Of a stretch of 64,000 nucleotides of DNA, positions 35,764 to 42,745 are shown piece after piece. The stretch spans positions 3,410,001 through 3,474,000 of the forward strand of contig NZ_CP023202.1 in the NCBI RefSeq assembly GCF_000220705.2, given 5' to 3'. Numbering within the stretch: position 1 is the stretch's first letter; every line of letters starts with the position of its first letter. The notes under the pieces were generated by a model, which saw only the letters and a list, made by a program, of their open reading frames with translations, made no database searches and was not told the origin of the DNA. A program made the position numbers and the translations under genes. This stretch comes from Streptomyces xinghaiensis S187. Lineage in GTDB: Bacteria; Actinomycetota; Actinomycetes; Streptomycetales; Streptomycetaceae.

Positions 35764-36684
35764 TCAGCCGATGACGGCGACCGGTGCGTCCACCGCGTTG
35801 CGGTCGATCTGCATCGGCACCCCGCCGTGGCGCTCGGTGACGTCGCCCGCGTACTGGTGGATCCTGCGGTGCGGCTGCCAGGCATCCCGGTCCAGGACCG
35901 GTTCGTCGTCGACCGCCGGTTCGACACCCCAGCGGGCGAACCACATCACCTCGGGGAGATCCCGTACACCCTCCCGGCGCGCACGCTCCATGTGCGCCAC
36001 GCCGGCTCCCGCGCTGCTGTAGAAGCCGGGGAGGTACCCGCGCCGGCGGACCTCGCGGCTCCAGGCCCGGACGAAGCGCAGGGTGGTGTCGGCGCAGCGG
36101 GTGTCGTCGTGGTCGTACGCCTCCATGTCGAGGTAGAGGGGGCTGCGTTCGGCCATGCCGAGCGCGGCCGCGCGGCGCACGGCGTCACGGCCCTCCGCCG
36201 TGCCCTCGCTCCAGGGCTCGTCGCCGATGGGGGTGTGCTTCTTGTTGTCGCTGTGAACGCAGGGGGACTGGGATCCGACGTAGAGCGGCAGCAGCCGCCA
36301 GCCCGCGCGGTGCACGGCGAGCGTCCAGCGGCGGTTGAGGTTCGGCTGCCGCTTGCAGGCCCGCCCTCTGCCGCCGAAGTAGACGCCCACGGCCCGGTAG
36401 TGGGACTTGCGCCAGGCGTTCATGGCGCCCAGGGACGGCGTACGGCAGGTGTCGAAACCGTACCCCCGGAAGATCTCCGCGCCCTGCTCACGCGGATCGC
36501 CGGATCCGGCATCCGGCCCGCCGCCGGAGCTGCCGGAACCACCGGCCGGAACCGCACCGGTACCGGCGGGGCCCGCCGCGGACGGCGCTGCGGCGGTGGG
36601 CGCGGAGAGCAGTCCCCCGATGAACGAGGCCAGGGCGGTCAGCATGGCCACGAGGTATTGGATGATCTTCTTTCGTCGTTCCAT
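35764..36684 (-). CDS. Secreted DUF1906 glycoside-hydrolase-like protein
   Basis: A 306-residue exported protein: N-terminal MERRKK and a hydrophobic helix to about residue 33, a Gly/Ser-rich linker to 65, then the DUF1906 (glycoside hydrolase-like, GH25-related) TIM barrel: GYGFDTCRTPSLGAMNAWR, GVYFGGRGRAC, LPLYVGSQSPC, LYLDMEAYDHDD and GFYSSAGA. The Asp-Met-Glu pattern lies where GH25 lysozymes keep acidic catalytic residues. Probably acts on cell wall or another glycan outside the cell. No ribosome site is seen before the ATG at 36684, so the start is less certain. Confidence 0.82.
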   Translation of the reverse strand: MERRKKIIQYLVAMLTALASFIGGLLSAPTAAAPSAAGPAGTGAVPAGGSGSSGGGPDAGSGDPREQGAEIFRGYGFDTCRTPSLGAMNAWRKSHYRAVGVYFGGRGRACKRQPNLNRRWTLAVHRAGWRLLPLYVGSQSPCVHSDNKKHTPIGDEPWSEGTAEGRDAVRRAAALGMAERSPLYLDMEAYDHDDTRCADTTLRFVRAWSREVRRRGYLPGFYSSAGAGVAHMERARREGVRDLPEVMWFARWGVEPAVDDEPVLDRDAWQPHRRIHQYAGDVTERHGGVPMQIDRNAVDAPVAVIG

Positions 36685-37032
36685 ACGGGGAAGTGAAAAG
36701 GTTCCGGAGCCACCGCGGCGGGCGGACACGCGACGGAGACCACGGAGATCATCCGTCTGCACCAAGGACGCCCCGGAACCCACCGGCGCCGCGCCCCCAC
36801 TCCCACCAGGGCTGACACTCCACCGCCAGCGCCGACCCGCCACTTCACGAACTTGCCGCACCGGCCCGGCTGTGGCAGGGGCCACCCGGAGATCCCGGCG
36901 GCCTCGCCGGCAGGACTCGGTGCACGTATCGGCGATTACGGAGACGGAAGCCACCCGAACGGGACGGCCCGCCGGTGCCGGTGGCACACCGGCCGACCGC
37001 CGAACCGGCAGCCGGCGCACACAGGAACGGCC

Positions 37033-37055
37033 CGTGACCGCTTGAGCGGGTCACG
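37033..37055 (-). terminator. Former tRNA-Ser(TGA) terminator left beside attL
   Basis: CGTGACCGCT / AGCGGGTCACG arms with one bulge form a hairpin 13 bases outside attL. Before integration it would have followed the 3' end of tRNA-Ser(TGA). Confidence 0.55.
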
Positions 37056-37067
37056 AGCCGTCTTGCA

Positions 37068-37125
37068 CGCGGAGGGTGTGGGATTTGAACCCACGGTGGT
37101 GTTGCCACCACGACGGTTTTCAAGA
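37068..37125. repeat. attL: 3' half of tRNA-Ser(TGA)
   Basis: Holds the anticodon loop, variable arm, T arm and acceptor 3' strand of tRNA-Ser(TGA) on the minus strand, without the 5' half. Because the complete tRNA sits at the right end, this copy is the original chromosomal 3' end, and the element supplied the replacement. Confidence 0.92.
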
Positions 37126-37155
37126 GGGTTGCGTAACCCCTGCGGACACGTGTCC
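37126..37155. promoter_or_regulatory. Two palindromes next to attL (arm-site candidates)
   Basis: GGGTTGCGTAACCC (37126-37139, 5-bp arms) abuts the att core and GGACACGTGTCC (37144-37155, perfect 12-bp palindrome) follows. The position suggests integrase or Xis binding. Confidence 0.4.
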
Positions 37156-37531
37156 TGGCCTGCGCCGATGAAGCGAACGGCCCGCCACGCCGCGGCTTCG
37201 GCCCAGACATGGCCCATCAACGGGTACCGCGGCCGCACCTCGCCCTGTGACCTTCTGCTCGTTAGCCACTGGAGCCATTGAAGGCCACTGAGCCAGTTAC
37301 CAACCGGCTGCAACCGTGCCCCCCCGTTTGACATATGGGTTCACGTGAGCCGGGACAATAAGCAGATGCCAAGAACAGATCACCAACGGTCATGCGAATA
37401 GTCAGTCTTCCATCATATGTGATCACAGTCGAAAAGAAGCGGCCATCCACAACGAGTCGTCTCCTCGCTGCACCAGCACATGCGAAAATTTGGTCGCCAC
37501 TCACGCCTTCCGAGAAGAGCCACACCGAGAC
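37156..37531. other. 376-bp AICE left-end region without a supported gene
   Basis: GC falls from above 65% to near 50% across this stretch. TTGACA (37328-37333) is the best -35 seen, with no well-spaced -10. An 87-codon minus-strand frame (37262-37525) has no similarity I recognise and no good codon bias. Confidence 0.5.
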
Positions 37532-38383
37532 ATGATCAACATGCCACTCCTACCTTCCAGTCCGCAGTACATGGTGATCACCCCAGAGATGGCGGACCTC
37601 TGGCTGGAGCACTGCAACCCGGAAACCAATCGAATTCTTTCCGATACCGTGTATGAGCGATACGCCAAGGCGATGGCAAGAGGGGAGTGGAGAACCACAC
37701 ATCAAGGAATCGCCTTCGACAAGGAAGGTAAATTGCTTGACGGCCAACACCGCCTCATGGCAATCAAGATTTCCGGCGTCTCCGTTGAAATGCTCGTAAT
37801 CCCCGGATGCAATTCAGAGACTTTCGATGTCCTCGATTCAGGACACCGCAGGCAGGCCGCACAGCTGCTGAAAATCCCACACCGCGTCATCGTTGCAGCG
37901 GCAGCTAGGATCATCGGCCAAATGTACCGAATGTGGGATCCCGTAACGCTATTTGATGGGTTCTACGACACAAAGGCTTCGACAGCCGACATCTTGAGGG
38001 CTGTGGCCGCCTGGCCTGAGCTCACAACGATGGCCCCGATCGCCGCCGCCGCGTACAGAGCGGCAGGCATCAATCAACCCACGCACCTAGTGGTGCTAGC
38101 TCAGGCATCAAGGACAGAACACGCAGACAAAATTGAAGATTGGGCCAACGGGCTGATTTCGGGCGCAAACATGGACCAAAAAGATCCTCGACTCGTGCTC
38201 CGGAATAGGTTTTTCCGAGATCGTGTACTTCTCGGCACAAGCGCCGGGCGCCGCACTTCTTACAATCTCATCGCCAAGTCATGGAATAGCTGGGCCCAAG
38301 GAAAGCTCCTTGGCACGCTTAAGACGCTGGACGGCGAAGGGGTAATTCCTGTTGTCGGCACGGAGAAATTCCGACCAAAATGA
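37532..38383 (+). CDS. ParB-like domain protein (AICE cargo)
   Basis: About 283 residues. The segment NRILSDTVYERYAKAMARGE, then WRTTHQGIAFDKEGKLLDGQHRLMAIKISG, matches a ParB/sulfiredoxin-like fold (including the DGQHR block) common in phage and mobile-element proteins; there is no HTH of the partition type. The remaining 170 residues are helical with no recognised domain. GC is about 50-53% against about 72% around it, so it was recently acquired. The start is uncertain: TTG 37490, ATG 37532 or ATG 37541. Its role may be regulatory or protective; it does not belong to the core transfer or replication set. Confidence 0.72.
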   Translation: MINMPLLPSSPQYMVITPEMADLWLEHCNPETNRILSDTVYERYAKAMARGEWRTTHQGIAFDKEGKLLDGQHRLMAIKISGVSVEMLVIPGCNSETFDVLDSGHRRQAAQLLKIPHRVIVAAAARIIGQMYRMWDPVTLFDGFYDTKASTADILRAVAAWPELTTMAPIAAAAYRAAGINQPTHLVVLAQASRTEHADKIEDWANGLISGANMDQKDPRLVLRNRFFRDRVLLGTSAGRRTSYNLIAKSWNSWAQGKLLGTLKTLDGEGVIPVVGTEKFRPK

Positions 38384-38443
38384 CCCTCAACGTCTGGGCA
38401 GACCTTTAAGGCTGCACAAGCATCGGCGGGCTCTCCGACTGAA

Positions 38444-39088
38444 TCACACAAGCCTGTTCACGAACCCCGCAGCGCACAACCGCTCAAACGATGCTACGAC
38501 TTCAGGGGGCACAACTTCCTCCGCCATGAATCCCAGTTTCGGGTAAACCATAAGGCGTTGCAGCGCACCAACAAGCATGTCGATTACCAGGCTCGAATTC
38601 CCGATATATTCAACGTACGACTCAAGCGACATGGGGGCTGACGCACATACCACATCGATACCAGGCCACAATTTTCGAGCTGTAGCACTTGCTCGACGCT
38701 CCTCATAAGGCTTGCTCACAAGTAGAATCGACTGCACTACGATCCCAGCATCAGCCAGGACTGCCCGAGAAAATTCAATATTCTGGCCCGTGTTCGCAGC
38801 CCGAGGTTCCACCAGGATTACAGACTCAGGCACTCCCTTTTCGATGGCGTGCTCCTTATAGTGCAGCGCCTCCCCTCTAGGCATTCTGTCTCGTGTCGTG
38901 GGACTGTTTGCGCCCGTGAAAACGATGAGGGGAACCAAGCCAGCCAAATACGCATCGGCCGCCACGGTGGCCACGCTCAGGTCGTGGCTGCCGAGTCCGA
39001 TGGCGGCCGAGCACGGCCGCCACTCGTGATGCATCTGATGGTATTCCCATAGGACTTGGGCGTCCGCCCACGACTGTTCAGAAATCAC
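38444..39088 (-). CDS. YdcF family (DUF218) protein
   Basis: A 214-residue Rossmann-like YdcF/DUF218 protein. Typical blocks: AAIGLGSHDLSVATVAAD, LIVFTGANSPTTRD, EALHYKEHAIEKGVP and LVEPRAANTGQNIEFSRAVL. The start lies 2 bases after the gntR stop codon, so both are one transcript. GC is lower than the chromosome (about 54%). In pSAM2-like elements the position next to the GntR gene (korSA) holds pif, which blocks redundant transfer; here a YdcF protein takes that position. A nucleotide- or SAM-binding role is suggested for the family. Confidence 0.85.
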   Translation of the reverse strand: MISEQSWADAQVLWEYHQMHHEWRPCSAAIGLGSHDLSVATVAADAYLAGLVPLIVFTGANSPTTRDRMPRGEALHYKEHAIEKGVPESVILVEPRAANTGQNIEFSRAVLADAGIVVQSILLVSKPYEERRASATARKLWPGIDVVCASAPMSLESYVEYIGNSSLVIDMLVGALQRLMVYPKLGFMAEEVVPPEVVASFERLCAAGFVNRLV

Positions 39089-39090
39089 TG

Positions 39091-39879
39091 CTACTCCTCT
39101 TCGCCCTGTGCCGAGTCCGGAACCTTAAATTCGTATTCCCAGGCGAACCGTGAAGCAGCGTGCACACCGATGGCGTGCTCAACCACAGTTCCATCCTCCG
39201 TGTACGTCGTCCGGTGAAGCTCAACGACCGGTTCACCTGGCGGCAACTGGAGCTGCTTCACCTCGTCCGCCGTAGGCGCGCGCGCGAACAGCTCTTCCTT
39301 CATATGGTCGATCTCGTAGCCCGCGTCATAGAGCACTCGGAAGCCCCCACCGCGGCCGGCAGGCCCGGGAGCGGGATCTACGATCCGGGTGCCTTCGACG
39401 TGCTCCGGTCGGTAGTAGCTGGTCAGTGTGTGCGTGGGCTGCTCGCCCTCCTTGACCAGTCGGGCCCGGGCGTAGACCGGCGCGCCTTCCGGTAGCCCGT
39501 GCGCGGCCGCGACGGCCGGCGGGGCTTCGACAAGGCTGACCGTCTGTGTCTGCTCGTTCCGTCGGTAGGCCCGGCCGGAGGCCACACGGTCGGCGATGAA
39601 CGCCACCTCGTCGCCGTCGCGCCACTTGGCCTTGTCGTAGCGCATGATGCCGAGCCGCTTCAGCGGCGCCTGCTGCCGCACGACCGTGCCGTGCCCACGG
39701 GATGAAGTGACCAGTCCTTCCGCTTCAAGGGCCTTATAGGCCGCGTGGACAGTGGACTTGGAGCCCTCGCCCGCGTCCACGAGGTCTCTGATGTGCGGCA
39801 ATTGCTGACCGGGCGCGTACTCGCCGCTCCGGATCCGCTCGGCCAGCCGGTCCGCCAGCTCTCGCCATTTGGGCGCCAT
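39091..39879 (-). CDS. GntR/UTRA transcriptional regulator (KorSA-like)
   Basis: A 262-residue regulator. The N-terminal GntR winged helix is residues 1-70 (KWRELADRLAERIRSGEYAPGQQLPHIRDLVDAGEGSKSTVHAAYKALEAEGLV); the C-terminal UTRA ligand domain is about 95-250 (VYARARLVKEGE, VVELHRTTYTEDG). The ATG at 39879 has AAGGAG upstream. Its own promoter region holds large palindromes that are its probable operators. By analogy with KorSA it would keep the element integrated by repressing the replication/transfer operon. Confidence 0.9.
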   Translation of the reverse strand: MAPKWRELADRLAERIRSGEYAPGQQLPHIRDLVDAGEGSKSTVHAAYKALEAEGLVTSSRGHGTVVRQQAPLKRLGIMRYDKAKWRDGDEVAFIADRVASGRAYRRNEQTQTVSLVEAPPAVAAAHGLPEGAPVYARARLVKEGEQPTHTLTSYYRPEHVEGTRIVDPAPGPAGRGGGFRVLYDAGYEIDHMKEELFARAPTADEVKQLQLPPGEPVVELHRTTYTEDGTVVEHAIGVHAASRFAWEYEFKVPDSAQGEEE

Positions 39880-39910
39880 GAAGGACTCCTTCCATCAAGG
39901 CAAGTCAAAC

Positions 39911-39982
39911 ACAGTCCCAGGACTGTTGACAGTCCTGGGACTGTGCGCCATTGTCTTGCTCAAGCGGTCGCAGTCCTAGGAC
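39911..39982. promoter_or_regulatory. Nested palindromic operators of the GntR regulator
   Basis: ACAGTCCCAGGACTGT (39911-39926), TG, then its exact reverse complement ACAGTCCTGGGACTGT (39929-39944) form a 34-bp perfect inverted repeat whose arms are themselves near-palindromes. A third site GTCCTAGGAC lies at 39973-39982. They sit 30-100 bp before gntR, between the divergent leftward and rightward operons. Confidence 0.8.
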
Positions 39983-40085
39983 AGCGCCGGTAGGGGCCTT
40001 CTTTGGGCTGCCTCCGACGGCTGGACGGCGCGCGGCCGGGCGCCCGGAGGGCTCCGTGAAACGGGTCCGAAGGAAGCGCTCGTTA

Positions 40086-40101
40086 CTTGAGAACTCAACA
40101 G
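40086..40101 (+). promoter_or_regulatory. boxA-like antitermination motif candidate in AICE leader
   Basis: CTTGAGAACTCAACAG resembles the conserved TTGAGAACTCAA motif that, from memory, occurs in actinobacterial rRNA leaders and spacers near antitermination signals. It lies 260 bases before the first gene of the long rightward operon. It is also a short palindrome (TTGAG-AA-CTCAA). Confidence 0.35.
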
Positions 40102-40284
40102 TGAACTGACGACGGGGTGAGAGTCCCTGTCCCCGTGGCGGCCGGGTGAAGCCGTCCTGCTGGCGCCAGAGCAGTGACGATGGCGCACCGCTTCGCAGGG
40201 CGCGGGAAGCCCTGCTGGTCCGCTTCTGCGGGCCGTCATGTACGTCTGCGGGCCGCCCTGTCGTGGGCGGCTCGGCATCTTCCC

Positions 40285-40357
40285 GGGGCGGCGGCACTCC
40301 CGGCCAAGGACAGCCCGCCGCTCCGGTTCTCCCTGTCCGTACGGAAGGAACCGGAGA
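40285..40357 (+). promoter_or_regulatory. Duplicated leader hairpin, copy 1, with Shine-Dalgarno complement
   Basis: Stem GGGGCGGCGG (40285-40294) / CCGCCGCTCC (40315-40324) around a 20-base loop. TCTCC (40328-40332) can pair with GGAGA (40353-40357), the ribosome site of the next gene. The loop CACTCCCGGCCAAGGACAGC is identical to that of the copy at 47271-47310, and one stem pair covaries (C-G here, T-A there). Confidence 0.65.
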
Positions 40358-40362
40358 GATCC

Positions 40363-40659
40363 ATGAAGAACTTCATCGGCCGGTGTGAGGCCGTTACCGA
40401 TACCGACTACATCGAGCTGGCGCTGGGCACTCCCGTGGAGCTCTGGCTCGGGGAGGACGGCGAGAGCGACGAGGAGCGCGCGGCCCGTCTGGACGCGGCG
40501 CGGGACATCCTCGCCGACGACCCGGGCCTGGCCGACCGGGCGACGCGGGCGGCCGTCGAGGTGATCGAGGCGCACGCGCCGGAGCTGCTGGCGGTGCCGA
40601 ACGCGGTGCGGCCGGCCTCCGTGGTGCGGACCGCGTTCCGGACGGCGGTGGCCGCGTGA
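40363..40659 (+). CDS. Conserved AICE small protein
   Basis: A 98-residue acidic protein (MKNFIGRCEAVTDTDYIELA, then LGEDGESDEERAARLDAARDILADDPGL) of mostly helical composition. I do not recognise a named domain. It is the first gene of the rightward spread/transfer operon, has a GGAGAG ribosome site, and its stop overlaps the next start (GTGA). Codon use matches the rest of the operon. Confidence 0.7.
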   Translation: MKNFIGRCEAVTDTDYIELALGTPVELWLGEDGESDEERAARLDAARDILADDPGLADRATRAAVEVIEAHAPELLAVPNAVRPASVVRTAFRTAVAA

Positions 40660-40976
40660 GCACGCAGACGTTGCAGGACCTGGGGCCTGCTCTGGTGGCG
40701 TTGCGGCTGCTGGCCGTGGACTACGCGGGACTGCCGGCGCCGTGTGTGTCGGTGTCCACCGTCTACCCGGACCGGCTGGAGCTGTCCTTTCACGACGACC
40801 TGGCCGGGTTCGAAGCCTGGCGCGGTGCTCTGGGCATCGAGCCGGAGCGGGTGACCTACCACGAACACCGCTGTGGGACGCGGGTCCTGACCGTGAACAC
40901 CGGCCTGGCGGGTGCCGATGTGGTGCTGGTCGGCTACGGGCGGGCGGCCCGGCGGCGGGAAGGGACGGTGCAGTGA
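40656..40976 (+). CDS. Conserved AICE small protein
   Basis: A 106-residue protein without a recognised domain: PALVALRLLAVDYAGLPAPC, then VYPDRLELSFHDDLAGFEAWRGALGIEP and RVLTVNTGLAGADVVLVGYG, consistent with a small alpha/beta fold. It overlaps the previous gene by 4 bases (GTGA) and the next by 4 bases, so it is translationally coupled within the operon. Confidence 0.72.
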   Translation: MSTQTLQDLGPALVALRLLAVDYAGLPAPCVSVSTVYPDRLELSFHDDLAGFEAWRGALGIEPERVTYHEHRCGTRVLTVNTGLAGADVVLVGYGRAARRREGTVQ

Positions 40977-42028
40977 GCAGCGTCCCGGAGGCGTCCCTGG
41001 TTGGCCGGTTGAACAGCGTTCAGGTGCGTTCAGCGGAGCGCGCGTTGTCGGTGGGGACCTGGCTCATCGTGGCCGGAGCGATGCTCTACTCCGTTCTGAC
41101 CGTCACGCCGCTCATGGCCGCGCACACCCCCGATGAGTGGGACTGGACGGCGCCGATCCTGCCGCTGGTGGTGGATGCCGCGGTGGTGATCGTGGTCCGG
41201 CTGGACTCGGTGCTGGCCCGGCTCGGTGGGCACGGCGGGTCGTGGCCGGTGGTGCTGCGGTGGATGACCGGCGCTATGACGCTGGCGCTGAACGTGGCCG
41301 ACTCCGCGCTCCGGAAGGACCTGGTGGGCGTGGCGGTGCACGCGGTGGCGCCGCTGCTGCTCATCGTCACCGCCGAAACGGGCCTGGCCTACCGGCGGGC
41401 CATCACCGCCGCGGTGGCCGCTCTGCACGCCGAGGAGCGGGCGGAGCGGGAAGCACGGGAGCGGGCCGCGGCTGAGCGTGTGGAGGCGGCCGAGCGGCGC
41501 GAGCGCGAGCGCCGGGAGCACGAGGCGCGGCTAGTGCGTGAACAGCGTGAGCACGAGGCGCAGTTGGCCCGTGAACAGGCCGAGCGGGAGGAGCGTGCGC
41601 GGCGCGAGCAACGCGAGTGGGAAGAGGCCCGCGAGCGTCGCGAGCAGGCCGAGCGTGAACGCCTGGCGCGGGAGCGTGAACAGGAACGGCGGGAGCGTGA
41701 GCGCCGTGAACGTGAAGAGGCCGAGCAGCGCGAGCGTGAACGCCGCGAGCGTGAGGCGCGTGAACGCCGTGAACGGCAGGAGCGTGCGGAGCGGGCCGAG
41801 CGTGAACGGGCCGCCCTGCTGGCCGCCGGACCGGCCACGGAGAAGCTCAAGGAAGAACAGGCCCGGGCTCGGGTGCGGGCGGCGTTCGACGCCGGGTTGC
41901 CGGTGCGGTCGGCCGCTGAGCTGACGGGCTGGTCGGTGGGCTGGGTCTCCGCGCGGTACCAGGAGTTGCGGGAGGCTCACCACCCGCACCTGGTGGCGGT
42001 CGGCGCGGCCGGTGAGGAGACCGGCTGA
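40973..42028 (+). CDS. DUF2637 membrane protein with long coiled coil (Spd-like)
   Basis: A 351-residue protein: DUF2637 membrane domain in residues 20-140 with about four helices (LSVGTWLIVAGAMLYSVLTV, ILPLVVDAAVVIVV, and two more), then about 140 residues of nearly pure Arg/Glu/Ala heptads (REREERARREQREWEEARER style) predicting a long charged coiled coil, and a C-terminal HTH-like segment (RSAAELTGWSVGWVSARYQEL). DUF2637 proteins of AICEs and plasmids belong to the spread (Spd) functions for intramycelial plasmid movement. The HTH suggests DNA binding. GTGA overlap with the upstream gene. Confidence 0.85.
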   Translation: MSSVPEASLVGRLNSVQVRSAERALSVGTWLIVAGAMLYSVLTVTPLMAAHTPDEWDWTAPILPLVVDAAVVIVVRLDSVLARLGGHGGSWPVVLRWMTGAMTLALNVADSALRKDLVGVAVHAVAPLLLIVTAETGLAYRRAITAAVAALHAEERAEREARERAAAERVEAAERRERERREHEARLVREQREHEAQLAREQAEREERARREQREWEEARERREQAERERLAREREQERRERERREREEAEQRERERREREARERRERQERAERAERERAALLAAGPATEKLKEEQARARVRAAFDAGLPVRSAAELTGWSVGWVSARYQELREAHHPHLVAVGAAGEETG

Positions 42029-42411
42029 TGTCTGCGGCGTTCGGTCCCTGCTACGACCCGAGCGGCGCCCGGTACGGCATCCCGACCTATCCCTGGCGCC
42101 TGGCGCCGGACGGGCTGGCTACGCGCCGGCAGTTACGGGCCCGCGGCTTGCGGCCCGGCGGGCAGCCGGTGGCCGCTCAGCTCATGCGGCGCTCCCGGCG
42201 CAGCCGGTCCGGGGTGGCCGTCGCCTACCTGTACCGCATCGACCGGGCCGTGCCGGTGCGGCAGATGACCTCCCGCAAGTGGGCGGCGCTGGCGCTGGCC
42301 ATGCGCGCCCGCCGCACCTGCCCGGAGTGCGGCCGCGATGCCGGTTACTGCATCCCGACGTCCCTCGGCATGTGCTTGACCTGCGCTTACCCCGTCCCAT
42401 CCGCCGCGTGA
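42028..42411 (+). CDS. RRQL-motif zinc-binding protein
   Basis: A 127-residue basic protein with the segment ATRRQLRARGLRPGGQPV, which names a family common in AICEs, and a zinc finger of CPECGRDAGYC and CLTC near the C-terminus. Starts with an ATG that overlaps the upstream stop by one base. Probably binds nucleic acid; its exact role is unknown. Confidence 0.83.
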   Translation: MSAAFGPCYDPSGARYGIPTYPWRLAPDGLATRRQLRARGLRPGGQPVAAQLMRRSRRSRSGVAVAYLYRIDRAVPVRQMTSRKWAALALAMRARRTCPECGRDAGYCIPTSLGMCLTCAYPVPSAA

Positions 42412-42427
42412 GCCTGGAATTGGAGTG

Positions 42428-42646
42428 ATGAGCGTGAACGATATCCCGCCGAACGCGGTCGAGTGGCACTACGTGATGACCATGCAGACCTCGACCGCCA
42501 AGCTGGCCACGATCAGCGGCACGGTGTGGGTGGAGAACGCCACCCGTGCCGAGGTCTACCAGCACGTCCTGGCCCGCGCCGTGGACCACATCGGCGCCCG
42601 AGGGCCGGTGCTCTTCTACACCGCCGACCACAACGACGGCGGCTGA
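42428..42646 (+). CDS. Conserved AICE small protein
   Basis: A 72-residue protein (WHYVMTMQTSTAKLATISGT, VWVENATRAEVYQHVLARAV), a small alpha/beta fold common in Streptomyces AICEs, without a known function. GGAG is only 2 bases before ATG 42428, so the GTG at 42434 is an alternative start with better spacing. Confidence 0.72.
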   Translation: MSVNDIPPNAVEWHYVMTMQTSTAKLATISGTVWVENATRAEVYQHVLARAVDHIGARGPVLFYTADHNDGG

Positions 42647-42670
42647 CCTCTAAGCCGCCCTGTGTACGCC

Positions 42671-42739
42671 CGGCGCGGCCCGATGGCCTGGCAGCTTGCG
42701 GGCCGCGCCGGTCTCCGTTTCTCCGCAGAGTTGGAGGAG
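42671..42739 (+). promoter_or_regulatory. Leader hairpin before Spd-type gene
   Basis: A perfect 12-bp stem (42671-42682 with 42699-42710) and a 16-base loop, followed by GTCTCC and TTTCTCC that can pair with the GGAGGAG ribosome site (42733-42739). Same arrangement as the leaders at 40285 and 47271, without sequence identity in the loop. Confidence 0.5.
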
Positions 42740-42745
42740 TCCAGC

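Noticed and set aside
37262..37525. 87-codon minus-strand frame at the AICE left end
   Set aside because: No ribosome site of note, no similarity, mixed codon bias; it may be chance in lower-GC DNA.
40174..40362. Upstream extension of the first AICE operon gene to 40174
   Set aside because: It would read through the conserved hairpin; the ATG at 40363 has a ribosome site and the extension has no similarity.
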